Assembly: GCA_030077755.1 (NCBI GenBank)
Contig: JAQJZZ010000020.1
Span: 62,001 to 126,000 of the forward strand
Source of the DNA: Filosporella fistucella
Taxonomy: Eukaryota > Ascomycota > Leotiomycetes > Helotiales
Direction: 5' to 3'
DNA length: 64,000 bases
Positions 46,620-59,118 of this stretch are shown piece after piece. The translations under genes were made by a program, and so were the position numbers. The first letter of the stretch is position 1. Every line of letters begins with the position of its first letter. Under the pieces are notes generated by a model. It was given only the letters and a program-made list of their open reading frames with translations. It was not told where the DNA came from and searched no databases.

Positions 46620-48589
46620 TCACTGATCTTCAATCCAAGCAGGTGCATCTTGCCAGTGTACCACATTCGGCCAGTGACTATCATTCCCATACACATCGCC
46701 ACCATACACCAAGTATCCCTCAACATCAGGACTATCTACCTTCAAAACTTCACTCGAATTACCCATGACCCAAACAGTCTGCATCCCCATGATCATATGC
46801 TGCAGAAAACGTTAGAGACTTGGGGCTGAATTCCGGGGTAAGGGGCTTGCATGGCACTAATCAGTACGTGTAATTGTGACAAAAGCTTACCTGCAATATA
46901 TGACAGTGTATCATCCATACTCCTGGCTGCGTAACTTTTAATCGCCATGCTCGCCAGCCCTGCACCGTCCCATTACCGGTCTTCATGCCATATCGGTACA
47001 GCATAGTAGTATCTCTCTTCACCGGCTGTGCATTCCGCTCTTTCAACAGTATCTCATTAGCAGTAGCATTATATGTTCCATTACCTGACCCAAGATCCCA
47101 CACATGAGCTCCATGTACATGGAAAGGATGAGCATCAAGACCGCCTGCATCGGCGCCAGTATTTTGGATGATGATCTCCAGAACCTCACCAATTTGAGCG
47201 GGGAAAGCGCGGGAGACGGGGTCAAGACCATTATTTGCCAATGCACGCTTCATGGAGGGGAACTCTGTACCGTCATTCTTGTAGAGGGAAACCAGATAGG
47301 GCTCTTGAGGGAAAGTTTCTGTCCAAGGTGACCCATTTTGGACCCAGATTGTGGGACCGGTGATGCTTTGATGAACGGTCATTATCACGGTACGAGTGAC
47401 ATCTGAGGCGGAGGGATACGAGGCGATTTCCGACTCGGAAAGAGGCTTGAGATCGTAATCGAGGAAACCGAGTGTAGTGTTGGGGAGTGTGATGGCTGGT
47501 TCTGAGGGGGGGTAGAATACGGATGGTGGAGATGGTACACCATAATTGAGAACAGCAAATCCTCGAGTTATGGTAGGACGTTCTCTAGATTCGATTTGCA
47601 TGTAGTAGGTACTCTTTTCGGGATTTGACTTTGTGGTCAAGAGGACGGAATATCGCTGTCCAGGACCAATCTGTAGGAAAGAAGTATTAAATGGTTGGGT
47701 ATAAGATCTTGTCATGTTAGCTTTGCTATACAGAAAGTGAGGTGAACTTGCCCGTCGGCTTCAATGACAGTAAGAACGTTGTGCCCTTCGATAGCAAGAG
47801 ATGCAAAAGTGAGTGCTGTGGAGCCGACGAATCTCAAACGATATGTTTTTCCGGGCTCGACATCAAGCGCAACAAGACTGGCATTGCAAGCCGTCCCGTT
47901 GGCAGTTCCTCCTCCCTTACCATTGACCAAAATCATGCTACTCTCACCACTCCATGAAAGAGGGGTAGCTATCAGTCCAGTTTCAATGTTGCTGTCGTTC
48001 TTGGTGAAGACGTCTTGCAGAAAGATGATCTTGTCCTCATCATACTTGTAGGGGGGAGGTTTGCAGTCATCAACGATGAGAGGTCCAGCACAGGATACAG
48101 CTTGGAAGCCCACATGAGAGTGATAGAAGTATGTGCCAGCGAGCCCGATTTCTGGATGAATCTCATAGTCGAAGAAGTGGAGAGGTGGGATAGGCCACTG
48201 TGAAGCCAGAGGGGTTCCATCGGCGAATGGAGAGACGGCCATCGAAAGCCCATGCCAATGCTACGTTCGTCAGTAAACAAAACCGGGACAGAATAAGACG
48301 CAAAGAGACTGACCATTGTAGCGTTTGCATCTGTCATATCGTTATACACTCGAATCCAGTAGGTCTGTCCCTCTACCAGATGAAGCTCTGGACCCGGTGA
48401 AGTCCCATTGACGAGAACAACGGACTTGGAAGGGAGACATGACTGTGTGGTATTCTCTGCAGTGATTCTCAGAATGGCGTCTGGGATGAACGTCTCATTA
48501 TGAATTTTGCATTTCGAACTTGTGTTGCCTGCTAAACTTGAATCTACATATAATAAAAGAATAGTAACTAAATTAGATACGAAAAGCAT
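46620..48589 (-). CDS. Secreted multicopper oxidase, ascorbate-oxidase/Abr1-like
   Basis: Couples oxidation of phenols or similar donors to reduction of oxygen to water. Four exons: 48589-48314, 48260-47748, 47670-46891, 46799-46620, about 582 residues. A signal peptide ends near residue 20. Copper sites are complete once spliced: HWH (93-95), HSH (139-141), HPFHVH (444-449) and HCHILQHMIMGM (518-529), with Cys519 as type-1 ligand and Met529 in the axial place. The last intron falls exactly inside that motif. Many NxT/NxS sequons indicate secretion. The HxxMIMGM ending resembles fungal Abr1/brown-type oxidases of pigment synthesis, but no melanin genes are nearby, so the substrate is open. 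Intron 2 has a weak GTTCAC donor but the join rebuilds ADGQ-IGPGQRYSVLL perfectly. Confidence 0.9.
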
Positions 48590-49618
48590 CTTGAAACATA
48601 TAGCGACAGCAGTATGAGGGATTTGAGACAATTGATATCCAGGATCGGATACGTAAGATACTTAAGCTGAAAGGAATACGCGGATAAGCTTGCACATTAG
48701 ACTTCATATCCTTGATTGAAAGCCAGGGGCGTGCTTGAAGGGATTTCGGCGGCAGACCTAAACCTATCACAACATTAGACTTCGCCGATCACCATCTTAC
48801 AACACGAACAATCTGGTCTGTGAAGACACTGTGCATGTCGTCTCAAGTTTTAACAGGCGATGTGGACTCCGTCCCGTGAACCTGAGCGTTGGGGCACGTC
48901 AAATGGCTTATGTTGTTGTTGAATGAGCCCCAGAATGGGCATCATATGTCAGCCCTAGCCGGACGCGCGACCAATGTTGTTGATCATCAATGCTGAGCTG
49001 TCAGCCTTCAGCATCATTGAATCCATCGCGGCCGCCATCACTGGCTAATTCCATAACCTCCGAATTCGTCGAAGGAGTGAATAAGTCTGTTGCGGTCATT
49101 GTACAAGTTCCGAGCTCATGTGTTTTGTTCTTTTAAAGTTAAAGTCAAATGGTTCGGCTCTGACAGTTTTAGTCCTCTGGCCAATAGGACTCATGCGGCT
49201 TAGGTGTTGCAAGGAAGTTCGTGAAAAAAGGCAAAGCTTGTTGAAGGTGATGAATCATAAGAAGGTTAAAATTGTGATGTGTTAGAGGTCGTATTTCTAT
49301 ATTTCGGTCCTGCGATACGAAAATGCTCGGTAGGATGGGTTGCTTGAATCCGAATTGCGTTTCTAGGCTTTAGGTAGTCAAAGTCATCTCCAAGTCTTAT
49401 CTAGGTGGTAAATCATCAATATCAGGCGAAATGAATTCACATGAGAAAATCCAGAGCTTCAGCATGTACTCAAATCCATATGCTTATTAATGTAACGGGT
49501 ATCTTTGCGCGACCTCCCCAATCCTTCTACGCCAGCCTTCTGACCCATGCACCCCAATCCTAATCCCCAAATAAAGAAACGCCGGCTCTATCACTGGCAA
49601 ATATTATAGACTGGAAGA
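48590..49618. other. Intergenic region, no gene recognised
   Basis: About 1 kb holding the multicopper oxidase promoter and the 3' flank of the next minus-strand gene. No motif-bearing frame. Confidence 0.4.
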
Positions 49619-51073
49619 TTATGCTTTTCCGTTCCCATGAATATCTTCTTCAATGTCCTCCTTGATATCATGTTCATCAAACTCGCCTTCATTTACCTCA
49701 ATCTTTTCTCCTTCTCCGGATTCACCCCATGCCGAATTTGACCGGCTCAATTTGCCAGAAGAAACCCCTGTGACGTCTCTGGGACTTGCAAGTGGGCTCC
49801 CAGGAGGGACCACTCCTCCGATACTTCCACTGACGCTATCATTCCTCCCATGACCAAGAAATCCGCTTTTCATACTGCTTCCATCTGTCGGATATTGTTT
49901 GCCTGCGTAATAGCTATTCCTCTCACTGGGAAGAGCTGGTGCAATACCAGTTGCAGAGTATATACTAGCTCTTTCATTCAAGCCTCCAACACTGGGTCGT
50001 GGTTGGTGTGGAGTGGGTGGGACGGTAGAATCAACATTCGCGCTGAGAACACTGAGCGGCAAACTCTCACGGCTACCACCAAACAGTGAGGACGGGGCAA
50101 GAGCGCGAACGGATGCATCTGTATCCATTGATCTTCTCCTCCTTCGCTTCGAAGAAGAAGCGAGGGTAAGGATCGAGGCGTTGTCAGTAAGGAGATTGTT
50201 CGCTGTAGCTGTACTATATGTAGCGGGATGCCCTCCACTGCCTGCTGGTACCAGATGGGCAGGCAGAGCATTTGGAGGAGACGTAGGAAATTGATGGGAG
50301 AATTGTATAGTTTGTGTGTTGTTGGTGTGAGTATTGTTCGATGGTGGCGCGGCATGTGGAGCTGAAGAATGTATTGTTGTGAGAGTCGTGGTCAGAGATC
50401 GAACAGAGGGTGCTGGGGATGAGAACGTGCTATCTGCTCCTCTACCAGAACTCACACCACAGCCAGCAGTCGTGCTGGTGTCTTTGCCCGAGGAAGGAGC
50501 GTGAGAAGGAGCGGCATCTGAATGAGCAATGTCTGGCTCTGTCGATACTGTAGCTGCCATCGATTTGTTTCCAATAGTCGGAGGGGGGAGCCCGTCAACA
50601 GATGATCGGATTGATCGTCCGCTATGGCTAAGAGAGTTCGTGCTCACTGATGTCCCTGTTGGGACTGTCGAGAAAGATCGATGGCCGTTCGGCACCGTAC
50701 CATTTCCATTGACCCGACCCGATTCTGGGTAGGGATTGTTGTTCTTCGATATGCTCTGCTTCTTTGAATTGGATTTCAGCTGGTATGTATTTCGCTTCGA
50801 TGTTGCAGGCTGGCTGGGATCGGCGGTGGTGGAGGATCCGGCTTTGAAGTTGGTAAGCTTCTTCATCCATGATGAGAATGGACGACGACGGCCTGGACGG
50901 TCACTTCGTTCTGGCATTTGGGTCAGTTGCTGGTCTACTAAAGCCTGAGCCATAGTGCGCGAGTTTATCTTGACTCGGTCTTCATATTTAAGAAAAGGAG
51001 TAAAGGAGCAGCACAAATGAGGTTTTCTCGAGCTCGTACCATGTGTTTGTGGTGCTGTCTCAGTTGTGGCCAT
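49619..51073 (-). CDS. Conserved-looking Ser/Thr/Pro-rich protein of unknown function
   Basis: Frame of 484 codons from an ATG at 51073. A 60-nt segment (51039-50980) has intron features (GTACGA donor, C/T-rich tract, GAAG acceptor); removing it keeps frame and joins THG/D to DRVKINSRTMAQAL, giving 464 residues, which I favour. The protein is mostly low complexity. The order pieces are DRVKINSRTMAQALVDQQL and RPFSSWMKKLTNF near the N-terminus, a basic cluster KRRRRRS that could be a nuclear signal, the stretch TDASVRALAPSSLFGGSRES, and an acidic C-terminus (EFDEHDIKEDIEEDI). I recall similar fungal proteins carrying the uninformative label 'polycystin-like channel', but no membrane segment is present here, so I do not support a channel function. 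Confidence 0.7.
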   Translation of the reverse strand: MATTETAPQTHGTSSRKPHLCCSFTPFLKYEDRVKINSRTMAQALVDQQLTQMPERSDRPGRRRPFSSWMKKLTNFKAGSSTTADPSQPATSKRNTYQLKSNSKKQSISKNNNPYPESGRVNGNGTVPNGHRSFSTVPTGTSVSTNSLSHSGRSIRSSVDGLPPPTIGNKSMAATVSTEPDIAHSDAAPSHAPSSGKDTSTTAGCGVSSGRGADSTFSSPAPSVRSLTTTLTTIHSSAPHAAPPSNNTHTNNTQTIQFSHQFPTSPPNALPAHLVPAGSGGHPATYSTATANNLLTDNASILTLASSSKRRRRRSMDTDASVRALAPSSLFGGSRESLPLSVLSANVDSTVPPTPHQPRPSVGGLNERASIYSATGIAPALPSERNSYYAGKQYPTDGSSMKSGFLGHGRNDSVSGSIGGVVPPGSPLASPRDVTGVSSGKLSRSNSAWGESGEGEKIEVNEGEFDEHDIKEDIEEDIHGNGKA

Positions 51074-51622
51074 TGTAATGAAGGGACAATCGAGAGTGGA
51101 CAACGGAGGCTGCGGAAGAATATCAGAGCAGAAGAGGATACTGCAGGTGATGTGCGATGATGGGAACGAGTGTAAATTCGAGGGTTCAGTGACGGTCGCA
51201 TGTATCAAAAGTAACGGTGGTGTATGAGGAAGCTGTTTGCTCTGGATTTGTTCTGTTTGTGTCAACGCGGCGGTAGCCTCGTCGGGCGGAGCTACTGCGT
51301 CGTCAAGGCTAGCGCAGTCATGTGACTGATATTAAATTCGAGGTTTCGCTGGGTCATTCGTGTCTGAATTTCTGCAAACACTCTTGCATCGGACCACACA
51401 TCGATGCATGAGACATTCATTGGTCCATGACATAATAAAGTGTTGCTCTTATGCCACTTTGCTTGTCGGGGCTGTTTCAGTCCGTCAGGTACTGCTGAAA
51501 TAATGGCATATCGGCACAACTTTTCCTTGGGAAAGTGCCACTCTACAGTCCCTCCTCCAGCCTGGCTATAATCCCACCATAGCGGAACCTGCCTGTTTGA
51601 TTTTACTCTGCTTCCACCAAAG
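51074..51622. promoter_or_regulatory. Divergent intergenic promoter region
   Basis: About 550 bp between the divergent Ser-rich protein gene and the MLH3-like gene. No specific sites identified. Confidence 0.4.
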
Positions 51623-54600
51623 ATGTCTATACAGCCTCTTCCACCTGAGGTGATTGCTCAAATCAAGTCCTCCATTACAATCACAGATCTCAATACTGTC
51701 ATTTTTGAGCTTGCGAAAAACTCACTAGATGCCAATTGCACAAAGCTTGATGTTAGTGTCGATTATGCTCGAGGTGGATGCATGGTAGAAGATGATGGTG
51801 TAGGGATTCTTCCATCTGAATTTGGTGAAAATGGGGGTCTGGGAAAGCTACATCGTATGCACTTGTTCATCTTCGATTGGCGAGGCTTACCAGTACAGAT
51901 TCATCTAAGTTTAATGCTCAAAACCCTCAGCATGGGAGCCGTGGAACGTTTCTTGCGGCATTATCTGCCTTGGCTCTAGTCTCAATTACTTCACACCACC
52001 AACTTCACCGCTCTCACAATTCTTTGAACATGTACAGGTCTCAAGTTGTGTCACGACAGCTGCCAGCGTTACCACAGCAATATCTGTCGTGCTTCGACCA
52101 CGGTACTCGGGTCACAGTCCATGATTTATTTGGAAACATGCCTGTTCGTGTTAAGCAGAGGGCGATTTCTGTTGATAGGCAGCGAGGTAAGGATTGGGAG
52201 GAATTGAAGAGGGGCTTAGTTCTGTTACTCCTTTCATGGCCAACGGAAATTGCTCTTACACTTCGAGAGTCTGACAAGAATCAGAAATTTGTCATCAAGG
52301 CAACACGATCCCAGGAACAAGACTCGCCCTCATATTTCAGCATTCCTCGCATTTGCAGGATCCTTTCTCAGGCAACACTCATTCAACCGGGCGAGAAGTC
52401 TGATTGGACTTCGGTTAACGCATCCACTCCCCATTTGGATATAAGGGGTGCGATATCGCTGGAGCCCAGTCCCTGGAAGCACGTTCAATTCATATCATTT
52501 GGAATACACCCATTGCTTGGAAGCGGTTCTCAGTCTGTCTTCCACGACGAAATTAATCGACTTTTTGCGAACTCAGCTTTCGGAAATGAAGAAGTGGAGG
52601 AGGTCTCCGAAGCAGGAACAAAGCGGAGGCAAAATGACGGCCGCTTCAAAGGCGACACATTTACCGAGAGAGAGTTAAAGGGAGGGAGGAAAGGCGTTGA
52701 CCGATGGCCTATGTTTTACATCAACATACAACAGTTATGTTCGGTTGAAGCAACACTATACGATATTGAGGCCACCATTGACGACAAAGGAAACCAGCTC
52801 ATTGTCATACTCGAATTGCTTCGACGGCTTATCTTCGAATTCCTCAAGCAACATCACTTTCGCCCACGAGCAGGTCGTGGTTTTGGGAGTGTGGGTACTG
52901 AGAATGATCGCAACGAGAGCCATAAATCCGGGATTCCTTCGCCGAAGAAACGTGAGCAACATAAGCTCATAGCAGACCCACCGTTAAAAATGACTATCGT
53001 TTCGCCGAATAAGTCATCCTTAACACGAGCCAGGTCAGCTTTTGATTATTTCGGCATAAATTTGAACTTGTCTACCTCTCGCCATCCCCGCCCAGCAACG
53101 GTAGACGATTGTGGGAGCTGGTCAAATATCAAGTCAGGAAACCCTTTGAAGGTAGGAAACATAAACAGATTACGCAATTCGGAGGAAAATGGTAAGAATA
53201 TTCAGCGGGCATCCACATCCCCTCCATTGGGGGTTGATGCTTCTCGCATTGGGCTAAGCAGATTCGTCTGCCCAGAATCTGTCACCAAAATCCACAAACC
53301 ACTTGTTTCTATAGACGGAAAAATAATCCGCCGGCCTTTCGAGGATGTTGATATACCATTGTCACGTACGCAATACAACGTTAACAAATTCAAGGTGGGA
53401 AAATCTAACGTGGTCGAAGCTGATTCTGACAAAGAAGCACCCGGTAAGGACGCCAGCGCACTGGGAAATAACCAGAGGCAAGATGAGTCGCATGGCGAGG
53501 ACATCGTGATGTGGGCGAATCCATTCACGAAAGTCGAGGCGCTGGTAAACAGGCGCACAGGTCTAATTGTGACTGCGAGCGAGAAAGGATCGCTGAAGTG
53601 GCCCCAAAATTTACGGCAAAACCTCACCACCAGTCTGCTCGGTATGGAAAAAACCAGCCCATGGATTATGGATCTTCTTCAAAAATGGGAGAACCCTGTA
53701 TTTCGACCAGCAGAGTCATCAATACCCCAAGTTAAGCTCGAAGGTTATAATGCTACCACTCATGAAATACTCCGCGGTCATCACCATCGCTACTCACAGA
53801 TAGATATCGACCGTGCCTTTAAGGAATGCTCGGCGGGTGTCAGTGGCCGAATTTCGAAACATGCTTTGAAGCACGCTCATATTGTCTCCCAAGTCGACAA
53901 GAAATTCATACTAGTCAGCTTACAATCATCATCGTCAATAGGAGGAGAAAATACTTTGGTTATAATTGACCAGCACGCGGCGGACGAAAGAATCCGTGTT
54001 GAAGGTCTCATGCGTGACTTATGTGCTCCACCATCTCATCCCCAAGTCCTGAGCGGATCCCCAATCACCACCTCATTCTTGGAGAAACCACTTACATATG
54101 ATATCCCGGTCAAGGAAGCCGATCTACTGCAGTTGTATCGCCAGCACTTTGCAGACTGGGGCATTATATTCGACATATCAAAGACCAATGCTGACCAAAC
54201 CGTAATGGGTACCGACTCTCGTTGCCTTACCGTTCGCTCCCTTCCGCCAGCTATCATTGAACGGTGTAAGCTTGATCCTCGGCTATTAATTGACCTCGTC
54301 CGGACCGAACTTTATGTGGTACACGAAAAGGGTTCGGTAAATGCCCTGGAGCATGCTGGCAGCTGGCTGGAACGAATCCATTCTTGTCCACAGGGAATAA
54401 TAGATTTGATCAACTCTAGAGCTTGCCGAAGCGCCATCATGTTTAACGATGAGCTGAACCTGGAGCAGTGTGAAACTCTAGTGAAAAGACTCGCAGATTG
54501 CAGGTTTCCGTTTCAATGTGCACATGGAAGGCCCAGCTTAGTGCCTTTATGTGATCTTGAGACCATGAGTTTTGCTTTCGGAGGGCAGGCCAGTGAGAGG

Positions 54601-54648
54601 AAAGTGGGGTTTGGTAAAGAATTTCGAGCGTGGAAGACGAGGATCTGA
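51623..54648 (+). CDS. MLH3: DNA mismatch repair protein of the MutL family, MLH3-type
   Basis: Partner of MLH1 in mismatch repair and meiotic crossover formation. Two exons, 51623-51854 and 51899-54648, about 993 residues. The N-terminal GHKL ATPase shows ELAKNSLDA (29-37, catalytic Glu29), VEDDGVGI (55-62) and, after the intron, SSKF and HGSRGTFLAALSAL, a divergent form of the MutL GFRGEAL motif. The middle is a long unstructured linker. The C-terminal endonuclease domain is intact: DQHAADERIRVE (768-779, the DQHA(X)2E(X)4E metal motif), SRACRSAIMF (918-926) and CAHGRPSLVPL (951-961). The zinc/metal residues argue for active endonuclease and for MLH3 or PMS1 rather than MLH1; length and the GFRGEAL divergence favour MLH3. 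The intron acceptor was chosen at 51898 because the nearer one (51893) shifts frame. Confidence 0.88.
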
Positions 54649-54970
54649 ATTTTTGATATCCAAGATGCTCATGCCTGATCAGGCATCGCTTGATCAGGTA
54701 TGACGCCTTGAGACGATCTTGGAAGAGCTAGTACGAAGGTAATCTAAGTAGTTTGCCTGAAAGTTTTATTCTACGTACTTAACACCTTCGTCAGTGGTCA
54801 TGTGCTTAGATCGTGGAATCGCATCGTCAGTGTCCCAGTAATGTTCATCATTATACATTGCACTATTTCATTTCTAGTCAACCAAAGAACCCAATTTCCG
54901 TCTCTTGTCATTAACATTATACCACCGTGGATTTCTTAGACCCGATGATATTCTTTCATCGATTTCCGAA
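54649..54970. other. Short convergent intergenic region with a palindrome
   Basis: About 320 bp between the 3' ends of the MLH3-like gene and the subtilisin gene. It contains a perfect 16-bp palindrome at 54671-54686 (ATGCCTGATCAGGCAT), with a second partial copy of its right half following. Otherwise unremarkable. Confidence 0.5.
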
Positions 54971-56639
54971 TTAATTTCCGTTCCCGTTGTACGCAAGTCT
55001 ATTTGGGCTTCCTGCACCTACTGATGTGATTTTGTTAAGTGTCGCCCAGCTGGTCAGTTTGCTCAAGACTGCCGGACCACCAGCAATCTTATCCTTAGCG
55101 ATGAAATATGCTGCCATCCCCGCTACATGAGGAGTTGCCACTATCATTTATTAGCATCACTCTTCTTGCTCAATACCCTCATCAACCATCTGTCGAGGGG
55201 TGGAAAACTTACTGCTCGTTCCGCTTATGGTGTTATAACAAGTGTCACAATTGGACCATGTTGACCATACACTCACGCCTGGTCCAAAGATGTCGACGCA
55301 ACCTCCGTAGTTCGAAAAGGTCGCTCTGCTGTCGTTGATGTCTGTTGCTCCTACAGTGATAGTGCCTGGTGCTGAAGCTGGGGAGCGAGTGCAAGCTAGT
55401 GTGTTCTCGTTGCCAGCTGCAACCACCACGGGGATGCCGCGATTCACGATGGCTGTGACGGCTTGGTTGAGTGGCGCAAAGTAGGGATAGCCGAGGGAGA
55501 TGCTGAAGACTGATCTCGTTTGCATGCCTTGAGAAAACGCGTGGTTGGCGGCTAGGGTACGTCAGTTGGTGATCAATTAATCTAGCCTCACGGATTCATG
55601 AAGAATAGGTGTGCATACCCCAAGTCATTCCGTTCATCAAGTAAGATGATGGACAGCTCCCTGCTGAGTTGCAGACCTTTACAGCGACGAGCTGAGTCTT
55701 GAGGCATACACCTGTTTTGTAACCACCGATCGTACCAGCGCAATGAGTACCATGGCCGTTGTCATCCATGTTCTACGGAGGTTTAGTCATGGCTGTGAGC
55801 AAAAGACGAAGATGCATGACTTACAGGTGTACCAGGATAGAAATTTGCTCCCCAGAACGCACGGGTAGTCGAGCCTCCATTCTTGAATTCCTGTTCATGT
55901 TATCGTCAGACGAATGTACCAAGCAAGAATCAGACATCAGACATATATGACATACCGCGTGTGTTGTCCTAATTCCAGTATCAAGAACGTATACACGAGT
56001 TCCGGCACACTGAGTGTTGTCAAATATATAGTTGTATAGGTATCTCAGTCTGTGGGAGATACGTCCAAGGCCCCAAGTGGAAGACGGCCATTGAATGAGA
56101 AAGTCAGCGATGGATCCAGTGACCTCCGTGATATTTCCTTTCTGATTTGGGACTTTTCCGATTTGGTCTAGTGCCACATAATCAACCTGTAAAGTAAGGT
56201 CAATATTATACCCTCATAGAGTGAATCAGGGTGTACATACATCAGGTGACTTTAATGCCGCAAGGCCTTCGAGATCAGTCTCAACGGCGATAGCTCTGAA
56301 TTGGCCGTTTCCAAAGTTGTAACTTGACTGAACGCCCTTAAATTTGCCAGCATTCTTAATCTTCTTCAACTTTTCTCTTCCCTTAGTCTCATGCTCTTTG
56401 ACAGCTGAGTCCTTGGCGTCTTTCTTATACACGACAATGTAACTGTTCGGAAGAACTTCTTTGGCATCAAGATTGGAGATGAAAAGGTTGGGTATGGGTT
56501 GGGGTGCAATAGAAGCACCTGAAATGGCACCTTCGATCGTGTCTTTGTTTGTTTCGGGACCAGCTCCGGGTTCAGGGACTGGGTTTGCGATGGTGAGAGG
56601 GAGGAGGAGAGCGGTGACGAGGGAAGATGTGAGACGCAT
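54971..56639 (-). CDS. Secreted subtilisin-like serine protease, proteinase K type (S8, with I9 propeptide)
   Basis: Secreted endoprotease made as a preproenzyme. Six exons: 56639-56241, 56186-55956, 55890-55825, 55772-55619, 55551-55213, 55140-54971, about 452 residues. A signal peptide (to about residue 19) is followed by an I9 inhibitor-like propeptide (NSYIVVYKKDAKD to RAIAVETDLEGLAALKSPD). The catalytic triad is Asp202 in YVLDTG, His239 in NGHGTH and Ser396 in GTSMATPHVAG; the oxyanion Asn lies in VVVAAGNEN. The serine motif exists only after joining exons 5 and 6. Cysteines at VCNSAGSC and NCDTCY follow the proteinase K pattern. All junctions keep frame, and lengths match secreted fungal S8A enzymes. 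Confidence 0.92.
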
Positions 56640-59118
56640 TTTCAATCTTGGTTGAAGTCGAAGAGCCCGGTTGTTCAGAAGAGAATGTTGCTTGGGATGA
56701 TGAGACGCACAAGAGCTCCGACATTCCTCGATATATATATCTGCTACCCATTATGGCGCTCACCGATTTCTCTCCACATTTTTTTCGCCAAGTATATGTG
56801 ATCATTAAAGGCTTCACCAAATTATTACCTCCCAGGCTGATACGGCCTGAGTATCTTGGCAGGTCTTAAAAATCCAGTTGACACTGCCTACCTGGCGAGG
56901 CAGATTCATAAGAATCAACCTCTGGTAGCGTGATATTCGAGCCGTTTTCCGGGAACTTGCTTGTCTAGTCATCGGAGTTATGACTGCGTGATCTATAGTA
57001 AGACATCATGTAGGTGGAGCCAAGGCCAAAAAAAGGTGAGAAAAGAGCGGTTCAGGGTTAAGATGAAAGCAAAAGCTGTTCCAGTTTGTGCCTGGTAGAG
57101 AAATTCATGTGGAGAGTTTGACCGAGAGGTAAGTAATATTTTATCTCAACTGCAAGTATAATGTCCTCGGGGGCCTGGCCCTGCATACATCGAGTATGAG
57201 CGAATCTAGAACCTTAATCTTGAGATAGCACTTTTTTCGGATCTCCAAGCTGTACCTGAACCATGTTGCTGGTAAGGAACATGACGCCGAAGAAAATCAA
57301 TGCATGGACCCCTCGTCGCCACAAACTCCTCTTCGCAGCCGTCGACTTCGAGGCTATGCAGAACTTCGGATGTTGATTCTCAGCCTTGAAAATGCGGCTG
57401 AGACCTTACTCAATGGTATACAGCCATGTCTAGGTGAGGTTAGCCATGTCTTGTCCATGGCTCTTTTAGCATGGCCAGGCTGGACACTTGTTGATGCACG
57501 ACTTCCTGAGGTGCAAGCTGAACTTTCGTTCAAAAGACAGGTAGATCTACAGATGCGATTTCTTCAAATTTTCAAACCCCATTTAGATTTCCGTATAGAA
57601 TCAACCATGGATGATTAAACTGCTGCTGCCGACCACGTGGAAAATTCGGTGAAGCTTTTCCATACCTCCCCAGCCTTCAGACGGGAAATGCTTGGCCTTG
57701 TCCATTCTCGGAACGACGCTAACGAAGGCGCTTAAAAAGAAAGTATCAACATCACAAACAAGGTTTGTCGGGACGGGGAAGCAAACTCAGGTTACTAAAA
57801 GGGGAAATGGGTTGCCAGGAAGCTGAGAATGTGGTGGGGGCTTTCGTCTGATTTTTGATGCCTAATTTGTCCACAACTTCGATCTAAGGCTGAGGTTGGC
57901 GGTGAAGTATTGAGTTATTATTCTCGAGATACTGTGCTTTACGCATTGTGCTTCACGAGATCTCAGCTTCTCAAATATTATTAAGTAATACTTTGGTTTT
58001 GCTGGAAAATCAAGAAAGGCGCGAGTCTCTGAACTGAGTCGAGGTTTTCCCATCCTAGTATTGATATAGGCGTGTACTCTGAATCCGTGCCTGCGCATGA
58101 AAGGTAGTGTTTAGGTAGCGGCTCCGAAGGTCTGCCAACCTTATATCCCGGCCATATATTTCCTCGGAATGTTGACTCGGAGAAAGAGGATACCTTAGAT
58201 CATGTATAGAGAGGTCTTTGCGGAGGGCCTTCACATCTCTCCGCAATTTGATCAGCGCCACTACCCCGCCCCTTTTTCTGCCCCTTATGCTCTGACAACG
58301 CCTCCTGTTGTTTGATCAACTATATCCGTCGAGAATTGCAAAGAAAACACAAACTTCTACAGTGCAAATATTGCACTTGTTGTTTATTTTCACGATTCAG
58401 ATCTTAGTCTGAGGTCTTTCACACTAACACTGGCAAACTCCTCGCGCCAAGGAGGACATTTACTTTTTCGAAAATGCGCTCTTCTTGGCGGACCAGAAGC
58501 ACAACCTCAAAAGCTGAAAACATTCCCTTGGCCATGGGAGAAATAAGAAATAGGTTTCTACATGCCGTGGACTCTGAAACTTATCACCCTCCTGACACTA
58601 TATTTTTGAACGCAGCCACGCAGAATCCCAACCGTCTATTTTGAGTCATGTCAAACCACACTTAAAAGCCACTGCGTAACAATTAACCGCTATTTAGTAA
58701 TCGCGGCCGTCGGCTGGCACTTTTTGAGCCAAATTCATACATTGATCAAAGGATCTCAGACTTGTCTCAAGCTAATGAACTAATCGAGGTTAGGCCATCA
58801 TCGCATTCGAGCTCAGCGTTTTCCTCACTTTTGTGCATCAATCCTAGCTGCCAACCTTCAAGGTGATCTTGAAATCTTCTATAATCGACGAATCAGCGAG
58901 TCCACAAGGATATTCTGCGTCAAAGTCCTCGATCGCCTGATTTTGGGATTTAGTGATCAGCAGCTCTTGGTAGGAATATAAGAACCACAACTTCACGACA
59001 CAATAGATCGCCTGGCGTATCTGAGTCTGCTTGAACATCCTGCAAGAGGGGTGCACTCGAATGGGACATAGGGCGTGATGTTTATATTTAGCTATCTTCA
59101 ACACATGCAACATTGGCA
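56640..59118. other. Intergenic region, no gene recognised
   Basis: About 2.5 kb. One 104-codon plus-strand frame from an ATG at 57304 to 57618 is the only longer candidate; it shows no motif and no neighbouring exon that extends it. The 3' end of the CorA-like gene on the right could in principle reach into 58.9 kb through another intron (GTATGA at about 59124, acceptor near 59040). Confidence 0.35.

Noticed and set aside
57304..57618. A 104-codon open frame with an ATG start
   Set aside because: No motif, signal peptide or conserved feature is visible and no neighbouring exon extends it; I could not separate it from chance.
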